64,000 nucleotides of DNA from JAEUIG01 sp046349775 (GCA_046349775.1 JAXMBS010000006.1:53516-117515); one strand, 5' to 3'; shown: positions 19,321-29,190, counted from the stretch's first letter. Translations and numbers: made by a program. The notes: generated by a model from the sequence alone, not told the origin.

Positions 19321-19354
19321 CCATAGCCCTTAGCCCTGGACCCTCAACCCTAGA
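19321..19354. repeat. Degenerate CCCTnnA heptad repeat upstream of ilvC
   Basis: Four or five units of the form CCCTTAG, CCCTGGA, CCCTCAA, CCCTAGA lie in tandem just before the ilvC start. The pattern looks like a degenerate telomere-type heptamer. It may be a planctomycete intergenic repeat; nothing more can be inferred. Confidence 0.5.
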
Positions 19355-19363
19355 CCTTCCTCC

Positions 19364-20368
19364 ATGCCAGTCACGATCTATTACGACAACGACGCGGATC
19401 TGTCCCTCCTCAAGGGGAAAAAGATTGCCATCATCGGTTACGGCAGCCAGGGGCATGCCCAGGCCCAGAACCTGCGCGACAGCGGGTGCGACGTCATCGT
19501 CGGCCAGCGCAAGGGGGGGAAAAACTACGACCTCGCCGTCGAGCACGGGTTCAAGCCGATGTCGGCCGCCGAGGCGACCGCCGCCGGCGACCTCGTCAAC
19601 ATCCTGCTGCCGGACGAAGTCCAGGCCGATACCTACGTCAAGGACATCAAGCCCAATCTGAAGCCGGGTAATGTCCTGCTGTGCTCCCACGGTTTCAACA
19701 TCCACTTCAATCAGGTGACTCCGCCCGACGGTGTCGATGCCGCACTGGTCGCGCCGAAAGGCCCCGGCCACCTCGTTCGCAGTGAGTACGTCAAAGGGGG
19801 GGGCGTGCCGTCGCTGATCGCGATGTATCCCGGCGCCTCAGAGCAGTCGAAGAAGCTGGCGCTGGCTTACGCGAAGGGGATCGGCGGGACGCGCGGCGGC
19901 GTGATTGAAACGACCTTCGCCGAAGAGACGGAAACTGACCTGTTTGGCGAGCAGGTCGTGTTGTGCGGCGGCGTGAGCGCACTGGTGAAGGCCGCGTTCG
20001 AAACGCTCGTCGAAGCCGGTTACCAGCCGGAGATGGCGTACTTCGAGTGCATGCACGAACTGAAGCTGATCGTCGACCTGTTTTACCAGGGGGGCCTGAA
20101 CTACATGCGGTACAGCGTGTCGAACACGGCCGAATACGGCGACTACACGCGCGGACCGCGGATCGTCACGGACCAGACTAAAGCCGAGATGAAGCAGATT
20201 CTCTCGGAGATCCAGCAGGGTCAGTTCGCCCGCGACTGGATCCTGGAGAACAAGGCGAATCAGGCCAGTTTCAAGGCCGTCCGCCGCCGCGAGCGCGAGC
20301 ACCTGATCGAGAAGGTCGGCCGTCAGCTGCGGAGCATGATGAGCTGGATCGGGGCGAAGGAAGTCTGA
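19364..20368 (+). CDS. ilvC: Ketol-acid reductoisomerase
   Basis: Converts acetolactate and acetohydroxybutyrate to dihydroxy acids with NADPH and magnesium, second step of branched-chain amino-acid synthesis. 334 residues, class I (short) form. The Rossmann motif GYGSQGHAQAQNL is at 25-37. The knotted C-terminal domain shows ETDLFGEQ, EMAYFECMHELKLIVDL and NTAEYGDY, which hold the metal-binding acids and substrate residues. It follows ilvN and ends before a clear terminator. Confidence 0.97.
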   Translation: MPVTIYYDNDADLSLLKGKKIAIIGYGSQGHAQAQNLRDSGCDVIVGQRKGGKNYDLAVEHGFKPMSAAEATAAGDLVNILLPDEVQADTYVKDIKPNLKPGNVLLCSHGFNIHFNQVTPPDGVDAALVAPKGPGHLVRSEYVKGGGVPSLIAMYPGASEQSKKLALAYAKGIGGTRGGVIETTFAEETETDLFGEQVVLCGGVSALVKAAFETLVEAGYQPEMAYFECMHELKLIVDLFYQGGLNYMRYSVSNTAEYGDYTRGPRIVTDQTKAEMKQILSEIQQGQFARDWILENKANQASFKAVRRREREHLIEKVGRQLRSMMSWIGAKEV

Positions 20369-20397
20369 GGGGGGATGCAGGCATCGGAATCAAGGTC

Positions 20398-20430
20398 GAC
20401 GAGCCGCGGAGTGCGGCTCGTCCTGTTTTG
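20398..20430 (+). terminator. Rho-independent terminator after ilvC
   Basis: Perfect ten-base-pair GC-rich stem (20398-20407 with 20413-20422), five-base loop and a following short T-run (CTGTTTT), 30 bases after the ilvC stop. Confidence 0.8.
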
Positions 20431-20471
20431 GTCTCAGTGAATTGGACAAACGCATTCCGCTCGAGGCATTC

Positions 20472-21786
20472 ATGCAGCGCATGTTGGCAGTTTGGCTGTT
20501 GCTCGCGTCGCCCGCGCTGGCTGACGACCCGAACTGGCCCCAGTTCCGCGGACCCGGCTCGCGCGGTGTCGCCGCCGACGCCGGCCGGACCGACACCTGG
20601 TCTGCGACGGAACATGTCGCCTGGCAGCGCGACATCACGGGACGGGGCTGGTCCTGTCCGATCGTCTGGGGCGAGCGGGTGTTTGTCACGACCGCCGTCA
20701 GCTACGGCGAGGTGGAGGAAGCAAAAAAGGGACTGTACTTCGGGGGCGAACGCAAGGACCGGCCGAGCGCCGAACATGTCTGGCTCGTGGTTTGTCTGGA
20801 CCTCAACACCGGGGCCGTCGTGTGGGAAAAGGAGGTCCACCGCGGCGTCCCGGAAAAGGGCCTGCATATCAAGAATTCGTACGCGTCGGAGACGCCGGTC
20901 ACCGATGGCGCGCGTGTCTACGCTTACTTTGGCAACGTCGGGCTGTTCTGTCTCGACTTCGACGGCAACCTGGTCTGGGACCGGCGCTGGCCGGCGGTGC
21001 GGACTCAGGCCGAGTGGGGGACCGCCGCATCTCCCGCAGTGCATGACGGCCGGATTTACGTCGTTAACGACAACCAGGACCAGTCGTTCCTGGAGGCCGT
21101 CGATTGCCAGTCCGGCAGTACGGTCTGGCGTGTCGATCGGGACGAAAAGAGCAACTGGTCGACCCCGTACGTGTGGGTCAACGCTCAGCGAACCGAGATT
21201 GTCACGCCCGGCTCGCGGCTGACTCGGGCATATGATCTGGACGGACACGAATTGTGGCAGTTGGGCGGGGCGTCCTCGATCACGATCGGAACACCGTACT
21301 CGGCGCATGGTCTGCTGTACGTCTCCAGCGGGTACATCCTGGACAAGCGGCATCCGCTGTGGGCGGTCCGGCCGGGCGCCACCGGGGACATTTCGTTAAA
21401 GGACGACGAGACAGCGAATGCGTCGATCGCCTGGTGCCAGAAGCAGGCGGCGCCGTACAACCCCACGACGCTCGTGTACGGCGACCTGCTCTACGTCCTG
21501 ATGGATCGCGGGTTGCTCTCCTGTTACGACGCGAAGTCGGGCGAACTGGTGTATGCGCCGCAGCGGCTGGGGGGGGCCAATGCCTACACGAGTTCCCCCT
21601 GGGCCTACGACGGGAAGGTGTTCTGCCTGGACGAGAATGGCACGACGACGGTCGTCGGGCGGGCCAGAATTCGGTGCTGCGTCAGGAGAAATCCGCTGGG
21701 AGGAGGACATGACCCTGGCGACGCCGGCGGTGGCCGGGAAGAAACTGCTGATCAGGACGATCGGGCGAGTGTATTGCATCGAGTGA
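20472..21786 (+). CDS. PQQ-like beta-propeller secreted protein, frameshifted near its end
   Basis: Exported propeller protein of the BamB/PQQ-binding-like family, frequent in planctomycetes with unknown ligand. The ATG at 20472 has GAGG upstream and a signal peptide (MLAVWLLLASPALA); the alternative TTG at 20442 has neither. Repeat signatures include WPQFRGPGSRG, VWGERVFVT, VCLDLNTGAVVWEKE and WGTAASPAVHDGRIYVVND. The last conserved part is split: VFCLDENGTTTVV is in the first frame, NSVLRQEKSAG in a second, and DMTLATPAVAGKKLL to the stop at 21786 in a third. Two small indels near 21655 and 21700 explain this. The rest of the frame is clean. Confidence 0.8.
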
Positions 21787-22020
21787 GCGGCGGTTGACTC
21801 TCGGGCGTCGAGTACGATGCGCGCGTCCTGGTGGATTGGATCCATGTTGTTGGTCCGCTGGTTGCCGGCTTTCGCCGTCGTCGTGACGCTTGATACATTC
21901 AAACCGTCAGCACCCGCTCCGCTGCCGCAAACGGAATGTTGACGAACAGCATGGACAATCGACGGGCAGCCTGATGCAGTGTTGTCGACCGACTCGCACG
22001 CACTTCGACGGCCGAGGGGC
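21787..22020. other. Short gap, no gene recognised
   Basis: About 230 bp between the propeller gene and the Met/Gly-tailed protein. Nothing recognised. Confidence 0.3.
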
Positions 22021-22610
22021 GATGACAGCGCTTGCGGTCGTCCGACCAAGGAAGACGACTGTGAAAACTCGTCTCGCAACCTGCACTCGTCACTCTTGGG
22101 CCGCACTCGCGGCCTTGACGCTCATCGGTCTCCGCCGGCCGGCAGCAGCAAAGCCGGTTCAGCAATCAATTCGGCGGCTCGGACATCGAGCGCTCCACCA
22201 CGAGCCCGTATTTGAATCTGTTCCGCGGCAATGATCCGGCTGGCGATACGGGTCTCAATTACCAGCGGTTTGTGCGACCGGAGCAGCGGTTGCGGGATTA
22301 TTCCGCCGCGCTCGAGACGGATTTGAACGCGCGGCACCAGCGGCAGTGGCGGCAGCGGTCGCTGATCGGCAGATGGGAAGATCCGCATTTCGGGCAGGCC
22401 ACCGTGTGTACTTCCAGGGGGCCGAAGCGGGGCTGGCGGTACACATCAGCATGATGGGCAGCGGATTCGGCAACTTGGGGAGTGCACGGGCATAGAACCT
22501 CAGGTGGGATGGGGATGGGATTCGGCATGGGCGGCATGGGGATGATGGGAATGGGGGGCCGAGGTCCGGTGGGCGGCATGGGGTTTGGCATGCCTCGCTC
22601 AGGACGGTAG
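22021..22610 (+). pseudogene. Small secreted protein with Met/Gly-rich tail, broken frame
   Basis: Reading across three frames gives a plausible exported protein. The N-terminus has a hydrophobic AALAALTLIGL stretch after basic residues. It is followed in another frame by FGGSDIERSTTSPYLNLFRG and YQRFVRPEQRLRDY, resembling small planctomycete secreted proteins whose C-terminus has a GHxxYF-like element, here GHRVYFQ in yet another frame. From 22509 to the TAG at 22608-22610 the sequence reads MGMGFGMGGMGMMGMGG and on, a Met/Gly-rich tail common in such proteins. At least three shifts are needed. The family is a resemblance only; function is unknown. Confidence 0.45.
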
Positions 22611-22952
22611 GCGGGCTGATCGGGGCACTGCGGGCACAGCAACCGCTCAAGAATGGACGGCGGCCAGAACTCGCATGTACCAGCTGCACAAAGACTAACG
22701 GCCGATCCGACCGGACCAGCAATCGCTCTCTTAGCGGCAAGCTGCCGCTCGCCCGGCGAGATTTGCGGTCTATAGGAATTCTTCGGATTCTATCGATGTT
22801 GCAATCTGCAACACTTTTTCCGGAAATGCACAAGAAAACCAATTTCGTCTTTGACAATGGTTTCCTGGACCCCGTACGTTAGCGCTTTTGAATGCGAGCC
22901 GCGGCGTGACCGGTTGTTCCGGTCATGCTGACGTCGGAAGTTATCGGGCAAG
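22611..22952. other. Upstream region of the PEP-CTERM gene
   Basis: About 340 bp. It should hold the promoter of the following gene; no clear consensus or hairpin was found. Confidence 0.35.
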
Positions 22953-23897
22953 GTGGGCCAAGTGACTAATCCAAGCGGAACGCGGGCCGTAGTCCGGGGC
23001 ATTGCGGCTGCGCTGTTGACCCTTGCGGGCGCGACAGCCAATGCAAGCTTCATCGCAGACGGCAGTCTGGCGGACTGGGGCTCGAACGATAGTTGGACAA
23101 CTGACTCGTGGATCACCGGTCTGACCGGGACTGGCAGTGGCTTCAGCTACGTCTATTTCAAAGAAGACACGCCCGGTAATGATGGCCACGGTACGACGCT
23201 TGGCCCGAATCAGGGGGGGCAGGATTACGACGCCGAATTCATCGGCGTGGGCGTGTCTGGTACCAAGCTGAACATTGTCATCGTCACGGGGCAACGACAG
23301 GATAACGGTCTGGCATACTATTCTCCCGGCGACATTCGCATCACGGCGACGAACGGCGACCTGTTCGGGATCGAAGTCGGCGGCGGAAAAGGGGGAGCGG
23401 GTGCGAGCAGCGTCGGCCTGGGTTCGGCCGGTTCGTTTTTCAATCTCAACAGCGACGGTACGACGAAGACCGATGGCAGCGGCGTCGTGTTTGACAGCAT
23501 CAGCCATACGGCCGGTACAGTTTGGAAGACGCTCAGCACAGACTGGCAAGTTGATCCCATCAACGGCGGCACTCCGCCGCTGAACGGTCAGGAACAAGTG
23601 CAAGTTCAGTTTACCAAAGGAACGCTGAAGGGCGCTGCCTCTTCGTACATCTACGCATTCGGTTCGACATTGGGACAGCACGCCGTCATCGAACTCCAGG
23701 TCGACTTGTCTGTGTTCGGCGGTGATACGCTCAACAATATGCGTTGGGCTCCGTCGTGCGGCAATGACTTTGTGTATGTCGATCTTGCGACCGTAACCAC
23801 ACACAACGAAGCTCCTGAACCAGCCACCTTCGTGATGGGAATGTTGGGTATGGTCGGTATGGCAGGCCTGCGGTGGCGTCGTCGCCAGGCCGCCTGA
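22953..23897 (+). CDS. PEP-CTERM sorting-domain protein
   Basis: Predicted exosortase substrate of 314 residues. The start is a GTG at 22953 (a GTG at 22962 is possible), followed by a signal peptide (VRGIAAALLTLAGATANAS). The body is Gly/Asp/Thr-rich and probably beta-structured, starting FIADGSLADWGSNDSW, a pattern common in PEP-CTERM proteins. The C-terminus is a full sorting signal: PEPATFVMG, a hydrophobic segment (MLGMVGMAGL), and a basic end RWRRR. By family knowledge an exosortase cleaves near the PEP motif and the protein is attached to the envelope or matrix. The exosortase gene at 34967 is the likely partner. A hairpin follows the stop. Confidence 0.9.
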   Translation: MGQVTNPSGTRAVVRGIAAALLTLAGATANASFIADGSLADWGSNDSWTTDSWITGLTGTGSGFSYVYFKEDTPGNDGHGTTLGPNQGGQDYDAEFIGVGVSGTKLNIVIVTGQRQDNGLAYYSPGDIRITATNGDLFGIEVGGGKGGAGASSVGLGSAGSFFNLNSDGTTKTDGSGVVFDSISHTAGTVWKTLSTDWQVDPINGGTPPLNGQEQVQVQFTKGTLKGAASSYIYAFGSTLGQHAVIELQVDLSVFGGDTLNNMRWAPSCGNDFVYVDLATVTTHNEAPEPATFVMGMLGMVGMAGLRWRRRQAA

Positions 23898-23929
23898 CGC
23901 AGCGTGGAATTGCGGGACCAACGCGACGA

Positions 23930-23962
23930 AGCACCTCGGCTGCTGCCAGCGGCCGGGGTGCT
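23930..23962 (+). terminator. Terminator-like hairpin after the PEP-CTERM gene
   Basis: Eleven-base-pair stem with one G-T pair (23930-23940 with 23952-23962) and an 11-base loop, followed by a T-rich GTTCGTTT. It lies 33 bases after the stop. The T-tract is weak. Confidence 0.6.
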
Positions 23963-24284
23963 GTTCGTTTGTGCTCCCAGGTTTCTTGCCCGCCGGTTCT
24001 GACTCGGTAGCGGCAGGTTGACCTTAGTCGCCGTTGTCGCACGCTGGCGTGAATGGGCCTGCGTTCATTGCGGGCCTTTTGCGTTGACTACGTGCGGCTC
24101 TTGTTGCTCGGGGCTTGCTACGCCGGTCAGGAGCAAGGTCAATCGCCTCTGAACTCTGGTCCTCGCAGGATCAGAAACTGGGGCGAAAGGCTCGGAAAGG
24201 TCTGGCCGATCGCGCGACATAATCTGAGATTCTCCAATGAATTCGCCGAATCTGTGTGGCGTTGGGCAAAATGGGGCAGATAGG

Positions 24285-25259
24285 ATGGCGGCCAGACAGC
24301 GAAGGTTTCGACGCTGGCTTCGACGAGATGAGATGCGACTGCGTCTGGTTCTATTGGCGCGACGGCCAACAGTGATTGGCTCGTCCGCAGCCGGCCTGCC
24401 TGGGCGGATTAGTCATCAATGCGACGTACGACGACGCCAGTTTTACAGCCAGCGGTTATAATCCTGAGCGTCCATGATGCGTTCAACTACGTCATCAGCG
24501 AGTTTCAGAACCTGTTCACGGACAATATCAACATCAATATCAACGTAAAGGCGGGCAACGTCGGCCTTGGTCAAAGCGCGACGTTTCTCTACGGCAAATT
24601 TGATTATTCGCAGATCCAGGCTCTGCTGACCGCCGATCAGGCAAATGGCTCCGACAATACGGCCACGTTACAATCTGACGAACGGCGTTGTCACGACCAA
24701 TTCTGGTTGTCGACTGCGGAAGCCAAGGCTTTAGGATTGAACCCCGGCAATTCAAGCGATGGCACGTTCACGTTCTCCAATGCTCAGGCCTACACGTTCG
24801 ACCCCAACAATCGCCAGGTGGCCGGGAGATTTGACTGGATCGGCGTGGCGGAACACGAGGTCTCAGAGATTATGGGCCGCATCTCGCTGGTGAAGCAGGC
24901 GACCTGATGCTGAATGACCTGTTTCGTTATACGGGTCCGGGAGCTCAGAACATCAGCGGCAGTCCGCCGACCAACGTGGGCTTATCGATTGACGGCGGCA
25001 ACACGATTTTGACGTATTTTGCGAATTCGCTCGACTTCGACGATTACCGTGGTGGTCTGCTTGGCTGATCCGTTCAACCAGTTCACCAGCGCGGGTCAGG
25101 GTCACTCGCTCTCGGTCAGGATCCGCCCACCTGGACGTGATCGGTTACGATCGACGATATCGTCCCGGAACCCGCGTCATTGACTCTATATTCGGCCTCG
25201 GTGCCCTCGGCCTCGCTGGTGCTGCTGCTCGGCGTCGCCGTCAGTCTGCGCCTAATTAG
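24285..25259 (+). pseudogene. PEP-CTERM metalloprotease-like protein, several frameshifts
   Basis: Reading in order through the three frames reconstructs one protein. An N-terminal basic/hydrophobic stretch from the ATG at 24285 leads to GLVINATYDDASFTAS (about 24402-24450), then FNYVISEFQNLFTDNININI (24478 on). The metal-site-like GVAEHEVSEIMGR comes at 24843-24881. It continues in a new frame as GDLMLNDLFRYTGPG and YFANSLDFDDY, then DPFNQFTSAGQGHSLS, LDVIGY and VPEPASLTL. The end is FGLGALGLAGAAARRRR with a TAG at 25257-25259. The end is a perfect PEP-CTERM tail. The order matches PEP-CTERM proteins annotated as NF038122-type metalloproteases. At least four indels are present, so the gene is either dead or badly sequenced. 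It is likely a second exosortase substrate. Confidence 0.7.
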
Positions 25260-25299
25260 GGCCGTCGAACTCCCCAGCTCACCCGACGGGCGGCCTTCG

Positions 25300-25826
25300 C
25301 AGGTCGCCCAGTGCGCTGTCCGCGTTGTCGCAGCGTACCGAAACGTTGTGGTCTTCCAGCGGCCGTGCGGGACGAATGGCCGCGCCCCCCTGCGTTGCGC
25401 GATCAAACGGACGGTTTATACTGGATTTGGCGGGGTTTCATCGTGGAACACCAGCCGCTCGGGATCGAGACCGAAATGGGCGGCGCGCCCGCTCGGACGT
25501 CGGGACGTTCCCGCTCGCTGGCGATCAGGACTTTTTTTGATGCGAGCTTCGGTGCATGCAGGTCGTTGCACAGCGTCTGCAGGCACAGCTCGGTGCCGAG
25601 CTTGGCCTTCGTTCGCGTAACGCGAGATCGGGCTGCTCGGTGACATGCACCGGTTGTGGTTCGATCGTGCGCTGCACTGCGGAGTTCTGTTGCGAGTGGT
25701 GGCGGGGGCCGTCTTGCCGAGTTCTCGACGCTCCAGCTTGATGCGTCGGACCGAGGACTTGGAGACATTGAACTTCAGCCCGACGGCCGGTTCCAGGTCA
25801 AGTTCATCCGGCTGCTGGGACCTCAC
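25300..25826 (-). mobile_element. Remnant of an IS630-type transposase
   Basis: On the minus strand, pieces of an IS630/Tc1-like transposase appear in order but in different frames. The HTH-like NVSKSSVRR is near 25760. RPDV leads to LDPERLVFHDET near 25455 (the catalytic DE region reads VFIDE in intact elements). Then comes PHGRWKTTTF near 25355. The N-terminus overlaps the epimerase stop, and the part after WKTTTF is not recognisable. No terminal inverted repeats or target duplication were found. The element is truncated and inactive. It lies right after the broken PEP-CTERM gene. Confidence 0.65.
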
Positions 25827-26827
25827 ACGCCGTAGTACGCGCGGTACCAGGCGACAAAGCGCCGGACGCCTTCCTCGATCGGCGTGCTGGGCTCGAAGCC
25901 GGTGTCACGGGTCAGGTCGGCGACGTCCGCAAACGTGTCCAGAACATCTCCCGACTGCAGCGGCAGCAAGTTCTTGATCGCCCGGCGACCGACGCAGGAT
26001 TCGATGACCTCGATCAGTCGCAGGAGCTCGACCGGCTGGTGGTTGCCGATGTTGTACAGCCGATAGGGGCGGCTGGTGCCGGGGTCGGGCCGGTCGCCGG
26101 ACCAGTCGGGATTGGAAACGGCAGGGCGATCGAGCGTGCGGACGACCCCTTCGACGATGTCATCGATATAGGTGAAGTCGCGCTGCATGCGGCCGTGGTT
26201 GAAGACGTCGATCGGCCGGCCGGCCAGGATCGCCTGCGTAAACAGGAACATCGCCATGTCGGGGCGTCCCCACGGGCCGTAGACGGTAAAGAACCGCAGG
26301 CCGGTCGTCGGGAGTTCGTACAGGTGGCTGTAGCTGTGGGCGAGCAGCTCGTTGGCTTTCTTCTTGGTGGCGGCGTACAGGCTCAGCGGATGATCGACGT
26401 TGTCGTGCGCGGAGAACGGGAGCGTCGTGTTGGCGCCGTAGACCGAGCTGGAGGATGCATACACGAGGTGTCGCACGTGCGCGTGGCGGCAGCCTTCGAG
26501 AATGTTCACGAAGCCGACGATGTTGCTGTCGATGTAGGCATGCGGATTGGTGAGCGAGTAGCGGACGCCTGCCTGGGCCGCGAGGTGGACGACGCCGTCG
26601 AACGACTGTTGCCGGAACAGTTCGGCCATCGCCGGCCGGTCGGCATTATCGAGCTCGACGAATTCGAAGCCTGCGAGGGGGCGTCAGCCGCGACAGCCGG
26701 TCGCGGCTTGAGCTGGACACTGTAGTAGTCGTTGAGGTTGTCGAGGCCGACGACTTCGTCGCCGCGCCCGAGCAGGCGCAGCGCGACGTGCGAACCGATG
26801 AAGCCGGCGGCGCCGGTGACCGGCCAT
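25823..26827 (-). CDS. NAD-dependent UDP-sugar epimerase (UDP-glucuronate 4-epimerase-like), frameshifted N-terminus
   Basis: Extended short-chain dehydrogenase that interconverts UDP-sugars, probably feeding polysaccharide synthesis. The 268-residue main frame holds VVHLAAQAGVRYS, the catalytic Ser region ASSSSVYG, the YxxxK motif YAATKK, the family signature TVYGPWGRPDMA and DFTYIDDIVEG, as in UDP-glucuronate epimerases. The Rossmann start VTGAAGFIGSH and NDYYSVQLK lie upstream in another frame, joined by a shift near 26690-26700. The start near 26827 (MAG...) also seems off by one base relative to VTGAAGF. It stands alone on the minus strand, 9 kb before the exopolysaccharide locus. Confidence 0.8.
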
Positions 26828-27249
26828 GGACAACGAACCTTGTCGCGAAGTCGGTACTCGGTGTTGATTACGCACACCCAGTCCCGAGCTGATTGACAAC
26901 TCTATGGCTGGGACGCGATCAGTGAAGCGAAACATCCGGCATCCGTTCGCTGTGCGGCTCTGCGTATCATCAGCAAAGATCGATCCAAATTCGCGTGTGT
27001 TAATGCTTCAGTAAATGGAGTGAAAACGCCCAGCCTCGCTAAATCTGGAAATCTACGCAAGTCGGAGATGCTCCGCTAATTCGCAAGGCGATTCTGTTGC
27101 ATATTCGTACTCCTGCAGCCACGTCCACCGACCAAACTCCTTGTCCGTTATAGTATTTTGGAGAATCAGGGTGGACTGCAAAGGCGACGTTAACCATGAT
27201 GTCCCCCTCGCAACGCGGGTCGCCCATTCATTTCGGAGTGTAGGACGAG
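26828..27249. other. Divergent region, epimerase versus G8 gene
   Basis: About 420 bp, noticeably more AT-rich than the surroundings, as expected for promoters of two divergently read genes. No certain promoter was picked. Confidence 0.4.
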
Positions 27250-29190
27250 ATGTTGCGCAAGTCAGTTGGGATTCTCTGCCTGCAAGTTTGTAGCACCATC
27301 TCTGCTGCCGACATCGGACAGGATCTATGCCCGCCCGAGATCGCCACGCATCGCGCCGTGCAATCCGGCAGTTGGCAGGATACGACGACTTGGAGTCCAG
27401 GTATCCCCCCGGCCGGCGCCAAAGTGCTGATTCCGGCCGGAATGACTGTCACGAATCACGCGACCACGGAGGACGTGCTTTGGATTCACGTGGCCGGCGT
27501 ACTGACGGTCTGCGACCACTGCGATACGCAGATCAACGTGCATACAATCTACGTGCCGATGGGAGGTGCGGTCCGCCTCGGCATGCCGACAATGCCCTGT
27601 GCTGGGAAGACCGTGCTGGAATTTGTGCCTGGTTCGGCGGTCCGGCTGGATGGCCCGTTCCTTCCGGGTGACTGGCAGAAGCTGAGTCTTGGGGTCCTGT
27701 GTCATGGCGAATTCATGGCGTGCGGGCAGGACAAGAGCGCCTGGTTGGACGTCGATGGCGATCTCGTGGCGCGCTCGAATTCTCTGAAGTTGAGCGGTAT
27801 TCCATACCGGTGGCAGGTCGGAGATCAGTTGCTGGTCGCCGGAACAGATGCGTCACGCGACAATCCGAGAGCGACGTATCAAAGCGAGTTCGTCACGATC
27901 ACCGCAGTGACCAGCAGAACGATCACGTTCTCACCCCGGTTGAATTTCCGGCATTTCCGCTGGCGCAATGACCTGCCGTTTCATGTGGCCAACCTGACGC
28001 GAAACGTCGTCATCCGCAGCAGGGACACGAGCGCGATCAACAATCGCGGCCACCTGATGTTCATGACAAGCATGAATGACATCCGGTACACCAAGATCGA
28101 GGGCCTCGGCCGGACGGATAAGAGCAAGCCGGCCACGGATCCGCGCAAAGATACCAGCGGCAATCTCATTCCCGGCAGCGACGAAAACCCGCGCGCCCGT
28201 TATGCCGACCACAATCACCGCACCGGGCCGATGAATGCGGCGTCGCGGCGAATGTGGAACGTCGTCGAAGGCTCGCCGGGGTGGGGAATGGTCAACCACG
28301 CCAGCAACTGCGAGTGGGACAATTGCATTGTCATTCGCACGTTCGGATCGGGGTTTGTCACCGAAGAGGGGCAGGAACGCGGTGCCATGCGGCGTTGCTT
28401 GGCGGCGCTGAACAAGGGACAGGGAGATTCCGTCGTCAGTTCCGATAGTGACCACGGCCGATTCGACATTGGCGACTGGGGCACTGACGGCTCGGGCTTC
28501 TGGTTGCAGGGCGGGCTGGTTGACGTCGTGGACTGCGTGAGCTTCGACAACAGCGGTCGCGGCTTTGCACTCTTCAATCAGCCGTTGAATCATCATCCCG
28601 ACTACGGCGGAATTGCCACATGGATTCGGTACCCGATCGAGGTCGATAAATCGCTGCTGCCGGTGGAATTCACTCAGACGCCATGGTGGCAGTACAAGGC
28701 AAGCATCGGCCAGACGCCGACAGGAATCCCATCAGGATTCGTGCCACAGCGCGTATTCAGCCGCAACACGGCCTACAATTGCAAAATCGGCCTGCAGTCA
28801 TGGTTCATTCAGGACAACAATGCGATCGCGAGCCGAACGGCGTTGCCCGCCGCGACGCGCGGCAGGATCTCTGATCTCACGCTCTGGGGTCGCGGCAATA
28901 CGTTGGGCATGGAGTACACGCGGCAGTTCACGATCGACGGCTTGAAGATCGTCGGCGACCACCTGTTTCGCGGCAGGTATCAGACGTCCACGAACTTCGG
29001 CACGCCGGCATCGCTGCGGTTCCGCGACATGACGATTACAAGGCTCTCGATAGATGGCTGCCTGAATCGAGACAACTGGCCGAATCCGTCGCCGATTCAA
29101 TTTCTCGGAAACGCCGATGTGCTACCAACGATCAAAATTGATGGGTTATATCCGATCGTGAATGGTAACGCGGGCACGACCATCAGATGA
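27250..29190 (+). CDS. Secreted G8-domain right-handed beta-helix protein
   Basis: 646 residues with an AGGA site before the ATG at 27250 and a short signal-peptide-like start (VGILCLQVCSTISAAD). Residues about 38-130 match a G8 domain: SGSWQDTTTWSPG, VLIPAGMTVTNH, and WIHVAGVLTV, the pattern seen in CEMIP/TMEM2 and fibrocystin. The rest consists of beta-helix-type segments with Asn/Gly/His-rich turns (GWGMVNHASNCEWDNCIV, CVSFDNSGRGFALFNQ), matching the parallel beta-helix that follows G8 in hyaluronan-binding or hyaluronidase-like proteins. Several Cys residues suggest export. No PEP-CTERM is present. Polysaccharide binding or cleavage is inferred from the family. Confidence 0.8.
   Translation: MLRKSVGILCLQVCSTISAADIGQDLCPPEIATHRAVQSGSWQDTTTWSPGIPPAGAKVLIPAGMTVTNHATTEDVLWIHVAGVLTVCDHCDTQINVHTIYVPMGGAVRLGMPTMPCAGKTVLEFVPGSAVRLDGPFLPGDWQKLSLGVLCHGEFMACGQDKSAWLDVDGDLVARSNSLKLSGIPYRWQVGDQLLVAGTDASRDNPRATYQSEFVTITAVTSRTITFSPRLNFRHFRWRNDLPFHVANLTRNVVIRSRDTSAINNRGHLMFMTSMNDIRYTKIEGLGRTDKSKPATDPRKDTSGNLIPGSDENPRARYADHNHRTGPMNAASRRMWNVVEGSPGWGMVNHASNCEWDNCIVIRTFGSGFVTEEGQERGAMRRCLAALNKGQGDSVVSSDSDHGRFDIGDWGTDGSGFWLQGGLVDVVDCVSFDNSGRGFALFNQPLNHHPDYGGIATWIRYPIEVDKSLLPVEFTQTPWWQYKASIGQTPTGIPSGFVPQRVFSRNTAYNCKIGLQSWFIQDNNAIASRTALPAATRGRISDLTLWGRGNTLGMEYTRQFTIDGLKIVGDHLFRGRYQTSTNFGTPASLRFRDMTITRLSIDGCLNRDNWPNPSPIQFLGNADVLPTIKIDGLYPIVNGNAGTTIR

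Noticed and set aside
20442..20471. TTG start for the propeller protein
   Set aside because: ATG at 20472 has GAGG upstream and leads straight into a signal peptide.
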